From Cytauxzoon felis (taxonomy: Eukaryota; Apicomplexa; Aconoidasida; Piroplasmida; Theileriidae), in the NCBI GenBank assembly GCA_020283715.1, contig JAIQCW010000247.1, positions 1 through 57,014 of the forward strand: a stretch of DNA of 57,014 bases, read 5' to 3'. The position numbers and the translations under genes were made by a program. A model generated the notes under the pieces. The model was not told the DNA's origin, did no database searches, and saw only the letters and a program-made list of their open reading frames with translations. Below are positions 51,287 through 57,014 of this stretch, piece after piece. Each line of letters starts with the position of its first letter. Position 1 is the first letter of the stretch.

Positions 51287-51755
51287 TAAACATGATCTAC
51301 CCAAAGTGATATAAAGAACTCAAAGATGAATTAATTAAATTAGTTACCACACATAGTGGAAATTATAAACTTCAAAAGCCGCCATCTACCGACAATCTCC
51401 CTTCCACCCGAGGTTACAACCATTGATCCCACTCGGCGTGGAGCCTCTTCCAATTACCTATCTCTAAAGAGTAAAGCCACTCCCGGAGATCGTGGCGAAG
51501 TATCCGAGACGATCTATGGGAGTCGAGGTGATGTAAATAAGAAGGCCACCACGGCTAGTGGAAGAATAGATGATAGTGATATAGCCTCAAGTGGAAGTGG
51601 AATACCTGGAAGCGATCTATGGGAGCTGGAAGGGGAAGTAAATAGAGAAGCCTCCACGGCGAGTGGAAGAAGAGTTGGATTGGACTTCAGGTGGAAGGAC
51701 CTCGAGTAGATTATATGACGACTTTAATTTTTTTTAAATGTTATTCTTGTGCATG
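51287..51755. other. Intergenic region with repeat cluster
   Basis: Modules at 51398-51710. No gene seen. It lies beyond the TAF5 3' end. Confidence 0.6.
51398..51710 (+). repeat. Modular hairpin repeat cluster
   Basis: CCACCCGAGGT, the cap CCACTCGGCGTGG, a lock arm (TCTAAAGAG, CCCGGAGATCGTGG), an arm with GACGATCTATGGGAGTCGAG, the cap CCACGGCTAGTGG, the arm CTGGAAGCGATCTATGGGAG and the cap CCACGGCGAGTGG. The forward strand is open over 117 codons, a property of the modules and not evidence of a gene. Confidence 0.92.
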
Positions 51756-54351
51756 TTAGTTATCGACATCTGTTAGTATGGATACTCCGAGTGTGAGTAG
51801 TACATTTTCTGGTGTATAAATAGCTTGTCTTAATTGTGATTCCATAGCTTTATATGCTGACTTTAGTATTAGATCATCTTCTATTATATAAATTATATTA
51901 TAATAAAATAATCTTACCATTAATATTCCAAAATGATATAGTATATGAATCACATGCTGTAAACATTGTAGTACCATAATTAAAATCTATTGATTTTATT
52001 GCATCATCATGACCCAATATCGTCTTTATTATCTTCCTATTTCGAAGATCAAATATATCAACATTATTATTCTTAGCTGATGCTAAATATACCCCATTTT
52101 TTGAAAATGTAGTGCATGTGAATTGTGGTGGTTCTGATTTATTGATATTACCGGTTGATTTTAATAAGACTTCACATGAAGCGCTACGTAGATCCCATAT
52201 ACGTATAAATCCATCAGTACATTGTGTAGCAATTAATGATGAATTAGGATGGAATATAGAATTTAAGATTTCAGCTTGACATGTACGTATAATTCTTAAT
52301 GAGAAGCTACGATCAGTAGCCCATAATCTAGCAGCACCATCAGCTTCAGTTGAAGTAAAATAATAACCATATGGTCCATAATCAATATTCATAACAGAAA
52401 ATCCACCACCTTTATATACAGTTCTAGTAGATGTAGATCCTAATGTCCATAATCTAATTTCAGAATCTAAACCACCAGATAATAATATTTGTCCACATTC
52501 ACCAAAGCATAAACTTTGTACAGATCCATCATGACCAAATAATAGCATTGAATCTACACCTATACCATCACCATCTATAGTATTATAACCTTTTTTATTC
52601 TTTGTAACAGTAGTAGTACCACTCTTCATAACACTTTTATTTGCGATGTTATCACCCAATACAGGTGCCATATCCTTATAAGCATTACTCGACTATAAAG
52701 AAAAAAATTGACCTGATATATATAAAAACATTCAACTTACTTCACTAGATACTAAATCCCATAATAAAATTGCACTATCCTCTAAACCAATTGCAGCATA
52801 TCTACCATCAAAACTTGATACAGCACATGAACAAGCTTGTAAAACATTTTGAAATGTATAACTCAATACCATTGGTATATCATCAGTAATACGATTCTGT
52901 TTTTGTTTAATATAAATACCACGTAATGATTGTTGTGTTTCACTCTCCATACGAGGTAAAGGAACCAAACGTCTAAAATTCTCTAATTTAGCACGTTCAC
53001 CATTTATAGTCTCAACAGAATCCTCACTGTAATCACCCTGAGGATCCTGAGCCATTATATCACCAGGTAATCCAAATGGTACTAAAAAATTAACATTATA
53101 TTATATAATATAAATTGTAAAATCATCATTTCCTCCACTCTTTACCACTCGCCGTTCCACTCGAGGTCCAATTACTACCTTCTCCACCTGCTGTTACAAC
53201 CACTGTTCCACTCGCCGTGGTGGCTCAACCCGAGGACGTCCTGCCGTCAGCTCTTCTATTTACCTCCCCCTCCGCTTCCCTGAGATCAGCTTCGGGTAGT
53301 CCACTTGAGGTCCAATCCTATACACTTCTACTTCAGCCACGATCTCCGGGAGTGGCTCCACCCTTCAGGGATAGGTAATTGGAAGAAGCCTCCACGGCGA
53401 GTGGAACATAGGTGGATTGGACCTCAGGTGGAGTGGATTGGACTTCGAGTGGAGTGTATAAAAGTAGAAGATTGTATGATATAGAGTTGTGGTCATTTGT
53501 AGCTTACCATAATGTTTGAGATTTTCGGTGAGTAGATTTGTTTGTACATTATCGATTTTAACTTCATTATCATAGTCCCATATATAGAGTCCATAGAATG
53601 GATGTTCATATTTATGTACTGTAACTGGATCAAGACCGTATGTATTTACAAAATGTCTTCTAAAAACTTGTACATTTGGATGATTAAGCATTTCACCATC
53701 TATAAAATCAACACATTCCTGTAATGTAATCTCAACTACAGGGTCTTGATTATATGCCAACCAATTTAATAGTGATCTTTTTGTTCTCCTAATGAATATG
53801 AAAATGAAAATTATTATAAAAATATTTACTTGGTAACAACTAATAAATGTTTTCTATTGCGATTCTGTAATCTTAATACAGGTGAATGTACTAATTGTTC
53901 TAAAAACCGAAATTCCAATAGCTGATTGATAAAATAACCAAATTTAGGGTCAAATACAGGTGCATATTCTAACAAGAATTTATGGCCTGAAAATATAAAA
54001 GTTAAAATAGGATACAATTTCAATACACAATAAGATAATATTAAAGAAATTATAAATTTATATTAAACTTACCACTTTCTGCGGAATCTTTAAACAATTT
54101 TACAAAGAATTCTACATAGACAACAAAGCAAACATCTATAAGTTCATCTCTAGATTTATTGAGGCTGCTGAGTGCCCAGTCTAGCATTTTCCTCAATTTT
54201 TGTGTATAAGATTCTAATAATGTACCATCTTTTTGCGATTTCTATTAGTAAATTAATGTAATTTATTAATCACATTACAACATACTTTATTTTTAACCCT
54301 TTTACTCTTCATGGATTCTACATCCATCAAGGATACACCACCCGATTCCAT
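51756..54351 (-). CDS. TAF5: TFIID subunit TAF5-like WD40 protein (seven exons)
   Basis: Exons are 54351-54286, 54241-54073, about 53986-53830, 53788-53508, 53081-52741, 52692-51918 and 51880-51756, phases consistent, giving 637 residues. The N-terminal part has the TAF5 NTD2-type helices (YVEFFVKLFKDSAESGHKFL and FLEQLVHSPVLRLQNRNRKH). The C-terminal half contains WD40 repeats: AACSCAVSSFDG-type (CSCAVSSFDGRYAAIGLED), VQSLCFGECGQILLSGGLDS, ILNSIFHPNSSLIATQCTDG and IKSIDFNYGTTMFTACDSYT. TAF5 scaffolds TFIID and SAGA. A SMU1-type splicing protein is the alternative, but the NTD favours TAF5. Intron 4 (53082-53507) carries a module cluster; the other introns are 36-48 nt, apart from intron 3 end-joining and intron 2 of about 86 nt. 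Confidence 0.78.
53130..53460 (-). repeat. Modular repeat cluster in TAF5-like intron 4
   Basis: CCACTCGAGGT, the caps CCACTCGCCGTGG and CTGCCGTCAG, the arm CCTGAGATCAGCTTCGGG, the lock arm CCACGATCTCCGGGAGTGG with the variant stem CCCTTCAGGG (53361-53370), the cap CCACGGCGAGTGG and words CCTCAGGTGG and TTCGAGTGG. The cluster fills most of a 426-nt intron. Confidence 0.92.
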
Positions 54352-54514
54352 AATAGACTATCAATTTATTTAAATCCAACCAAATATATAATTAAATAAC
54401 ATTAAATATAAACTGACGAAATAGAACCCCCATTTAGAAAATTTTATTAATTATCAACTAAATTCATTAATTATAATATATAACATAATTAAATTCTTAT
54501 TTCTATTAATATTA

Positions 54515-56212
54515 TCAACTAAATTTATTGATTATATCATCTAACATTATTAAATTTTTATCTTCTTGTTCATCATCTTCTCTACCATCCTTGTGCTGAA
54601 CATCAACAAACCCTTCAAGATTAACCCTCTTATATACGTCGTCATTATCATCATCGTCTCCTCCCCCTAATAATCTCATAACGACGTTACGAGCGTCTAA
54701 AACTTCGTCCATTATTGGTATCAATGATTTCAACTGCGATTGTACATTTATTACCCCCTCATTGTCCTTTGATACATCTCTTTTAGATTTAGCACATTTA
54801 ACTTTATGAGTCACGTATACCATTAGCATGACCCTTTTCAAATCTCTGCATATCCTCTTGAGCACACTCTGCATCCTGAAAAAGGGGGTTGATGGTCCGA
54901 GGTTGATGTTTTCTGTAATAGAGGATGGATCTACGACATCATCAACTTCTGTTGATACATCTACTTCATCCTTGGTGACTAAATGTATCAGATACTTGCC
55001 ACTTGGTACTGTGCCATTATCGCAACACGTCTGTAAAATGTATATTGGCTCCATGGATTCTGATTCGGGTATAACAATGAGCATATTCATACCATCAATG
55101 ATAGGTTCCTCTGTTATTGCAATGAGGACATATACTGTTGAGGTGGCTTGTGACTCTTTGCCATTTATTAATTGCTCCATTATGACATCCTTCGTTGATA
55201 CTTTAATATCGCCCGATATATAAACATTAAACTTACCTCGTTGACCCTCGATGCATTCAATTTTTTTATTCAGCATAAATGTACAACCATGTACAGCGGA
55301 GATTCTACATAACGCCTGAATGATATCTGCAGTGCCATATAAAGTATACAAAAAGCAGCCTCCAGAATCACCAAATGTCCCAATGGATTCCATATACTTT
55401 AATAAACGAAGTATCCCTTCACTCTTTGTCCAATTATAAAGATCTTTACCACCCAAACATATACCGTAGCTGATTAATTTTATGAGCTTATCTGTTAATC
55501 CCTTCTCTTTGAGATAATCTATCCATAGCTTGTCTGGCTCTTTGATGTCAATATCATAAGCACCGCCTTGACTATCATAAGTCTCAGGGGTCTTCTTCAG
55601 GGCATCTGATGTAAAGATCCTAGTGTTGATGGAATCTGATAATTCATTAATAAACTTCATAAGTACCCTCTTCTCAATAGGATTTAATGATTTATCCCTG
55701 AAAATAGAGCTCTTGTTATTCGGTACTTCAGTAATTTTAATCTCATCGTCCTCTTCATTACAGACGAGTAGGGGGCCGTTATTACATCCGAAACGGAGAT
55801 AACTATCACATCCAAATCTTAAAAGAAGATCAACAATAGCACTCTTACCGTAAATTAATTTAGGCCACAAGTCTATGCAATATTTATTACTCTCTTTAAG
55901 CATTACATCCTTCATGCTGTCATCAGCAAATGGTCCAAATTTATATAAAACCCGAGTTCCACATCCAGCTTCATCTACATTAAGGTGCGTATCTTCAGTT
56001 CGGTCTCCTTTAGGGCTGAATATGTCTTTCAACTCCTTAGAGCATTGTAGTGATGTCAACTGTCTAATATCAAGGGTGCGATATTTATCACCATAGTGGT
56101 TATTACTATCAATTTGTAGTACCTTAAGTCCTTTAATGGTGAGGCTTGCTGCGATAATTGACGCGGTGATTCCAGTACCGCATACAACGACGTCGAATGA
56201 TAATTCTTCCAT
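54515..56212 (-). CDS. Rab escort protein / Rab GDI family
   Basis: A single-exon 565-residue protein. It starts MEELSFDVVVCGTGITASII with the dinucleotide-fold GTGIT loop at 12-16, followed by KVLQIDSNNHYGD, the family's sequence-conserved region 1. Further landmarks: WPKLIYGKSAIVDLLLRFG, KRVLMKFINEL, ISYGICLGG, LLKYMESIGTFGDSGGCFLY and LYGTADIIQALCRISAVHGC (the Rab-binding region 3 motif). GDI is usually about 450 residues; the greater length, the acidic insert and the divergent GxGxxx loop favour Rab escort protein, which presents Rabs to geranylgeranyl transferase. GDI remains the alternative. It has no introns or repeats and GC closer to housekeeping genes. The C-terminus is acidic (DDDDNDD) with no membrane segment. 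Confidence 0.78.
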   Translation of the reverse strand: MEELSFDVVVCGTGITASIIAASLTIKGLKVLQIDSNNHYGDKYRTLDIRQLTSLQCSKELKDIFSPKGDRTEDTHLNVDEAGCGTRVLYKFGPFADDSMKDVMLKESNKYCIDLWPKLIYGKSAIVDLLLRFGCDSYLRFGCNNGPLLVCNEEDDEIKITEVPNNKSSIFRDKSLNPIEKRVLMKFINELSDSINTRIFTSDALKKTPETYDSQGGAYDIDIKEPDKLWIDYLKEKGLTDKLIKLISYGICLGGKDLYNWTKSEGILRLLKYMESIGTFGDSGGCFLYTLYGTADIIQALCRISAVHGCTFMLNKKIECIEGQRGKFNVYISGDIKVSTKDVIMEQLINGKESQATSTVYVLIAITEEPIIDGMNMLIVIPESESMEPIYILQTCCDNGTVPSGKYLIHLVTKDEVDVSTEVDDVVDPSSITENINLGPSTPFFRMQSVLKRICRDLKRVMLMVYVTHKVKCAKSKRDVSKDNEGVINVQSQLKSLIPIMDEVLDARNVVMRLLGGGDDDDNDDVYKRVNLEGFVDVQHKDGREDDEQEDKNLIMLDDIINKFS

Positions 56213-56855
56213 ATTCGGTATGAATTCGTTTACACATTAGTGTATAAACTGGCCTATTAATAAAAAATACATTGTATTTTAATAAAATTTGGTTATTTGA
56301 GTGTAATGAATATTATAGTGGTTATGGTTGATTATATGTAGTGATGTATTGAATTAGAGTAATAATTGATGGTAAAATAAGATTCTGGATGGTAAAAATT
56401 TTCTAATTACTATATTTAAATTTGTAAATTATGTTTATGAATGGATAGATTTCCCCAGATGTTGATAACATTATGTTTTATGAATATGAACATCGGTGCA
56501 GCGAGTACCATGTCTAACGATATAATGTTAATTTATTATTAGTTTTATGTTATATATTAATTAATTGTAGAGATATATTGTATGATATGATTTGTGTGTA
56601 AGATTGTATTATGTTTGTCTAGGATTTAATTATTGATGAATGAAGTATTATTAATTGATGTATTGTTAGAGCATTAAATGTCTGAGACATTATTAATGTC
56701 ATTTGAGATTGATGTGTAATTATAAATATATCATAGAGTATGTAATGATTTTAAAAGATTTGATTTAATTATAAAAAAAAGATTACAAGTATGATTTTGA
56801 TATAATGTATTTGAAATGGTTATATTAAATAGGTTATTATAATTATATATATATA
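56213..56855. other. Divergent intergenic region
   Basis: AT-rich and without modular repeats or an open frame. It separates the minus-strand REP/GDI gene from the plus-strand partial gene at the edge and presumably holds both promoters. Confidence 0.5.
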
Positions 56856-57014
56856 ATGAATAAAAGTATTGATTTGAATATTAATGAGATGGAAGAGGAT
56901 TGGGAATTTGATATTAGGCATAATTATATATATTCTAGGCGTATGGAATTAGATAATATAACAAAATCGATATTTCGTTATAATTTAACACAATGGGATA
57001 TGCATTCATTATTA
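56856..57014 (+). CDS. Partial CDS at right edge, unknown product
   Basis: An ATG at 56856 opens a frame that runs without a stop through the end of the window (53 codons). It begins MNKSIDLNINEMEEDWEFDI and continues with an Asn/Ile/Tyr-rich stretch. The composition and codon use match the AT-rich genes of the window. Too little is present to identify it. Confidence 0.5.
   Translation, partial: MNKSIDLNINEMEEDWEFDIRHNYIYSRRMELDNITKSIFRYNLTQWDMHSLL

Noticed and set aside
51356..51709. 117-codon plus-strand open frame
   Set aside because: It consists almost wholly of module sequence and has no other gene feature; the modules alone explain the open frame.

Overview
The window is AT-rich nuclear DNA of an apicomplexan. 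Its compact genes have short introns (about 35-60 nt, GT..AG) and there are FAINT (DUF529) domains, a family I know only from piroplasms. A Theileria-lineage piroplasm fits best. The species is not established. Gene models below were joined by hand: exon phases were checked arithmetically, but no RNA or database evidence was available.

Layout. 1-9963 holds a CAMK-like kinase, a degenerate chimera of a Tpr-like multispanning membrane protein and FAINT arrays, and two secreted FAINT-like proteins. 11232-15618 holds two Tpr-like genes (one with a one-base frameshift). 16148-22381 (-) is a six-exon NOP9/Pumilio-like gene whose 4 kb second intron contains two complete Tpr-like genes. 22504-29285 (+) is a six-exon maspardin (SPG21) gene whose 4.9 kb fifth intron contains two degenerate Tpr/FAINT chimeras. 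29946-31766 (-) is an IKS1-type kinase. 31824-39786 (-) is one very large C2/CEP76-CC2D2A-like gene, broken only at three homopolymer runs. 39906-43766 (-) is a ten-exon MnmG/GidA. Then come eIF1 (-), SNF7/CHMP4 (+), a KsgA-type rRNA dimethylase (-), an adaptor-like protein (-), a small two-helix membrane protein (+), TAF5 (-), a Rab escort/GDI protein (-), and a partial CDS at the right edge.

The outstanding feature is a dense family of short modular repeats spread over the whole window. Each is a mosaic of a boundary word (CCACYYGAGGTY), an interchangeable mini-hairpin cap (GTCTTGCAGAC, CTCTTGCAGAG, CCACTCGCCGTGG, CCACTAGGCGTGG, CCATTGCATGG, CTGCCGTCAG), a linker, and one of a few longer hairpin-bearing arms. 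Stems vary in a compensated way. Modules sit between genes, in introns and, strikingly, in frame inside exons of at least three unrelated proteins, where they are read without stops. The boundary word nearly always contains AG|GT. A second, about 240-bp, non-coding element occurs four times, three of them in introns of conserved genes, and is bounded by the same words. I regard this repeat system, together with the nesting of membrane-family genes in housekeeping introns, as the candidate undescribed system.

The housekeeping genes serve translation and RNA modification (eIF1, MnmG, KsgA, NOP9), transcription (TAF5), membrane traffic (SNF7, REP, maspardin) and signalling (two kinases). The accessory genes encode predicted secreted or surface proteins.
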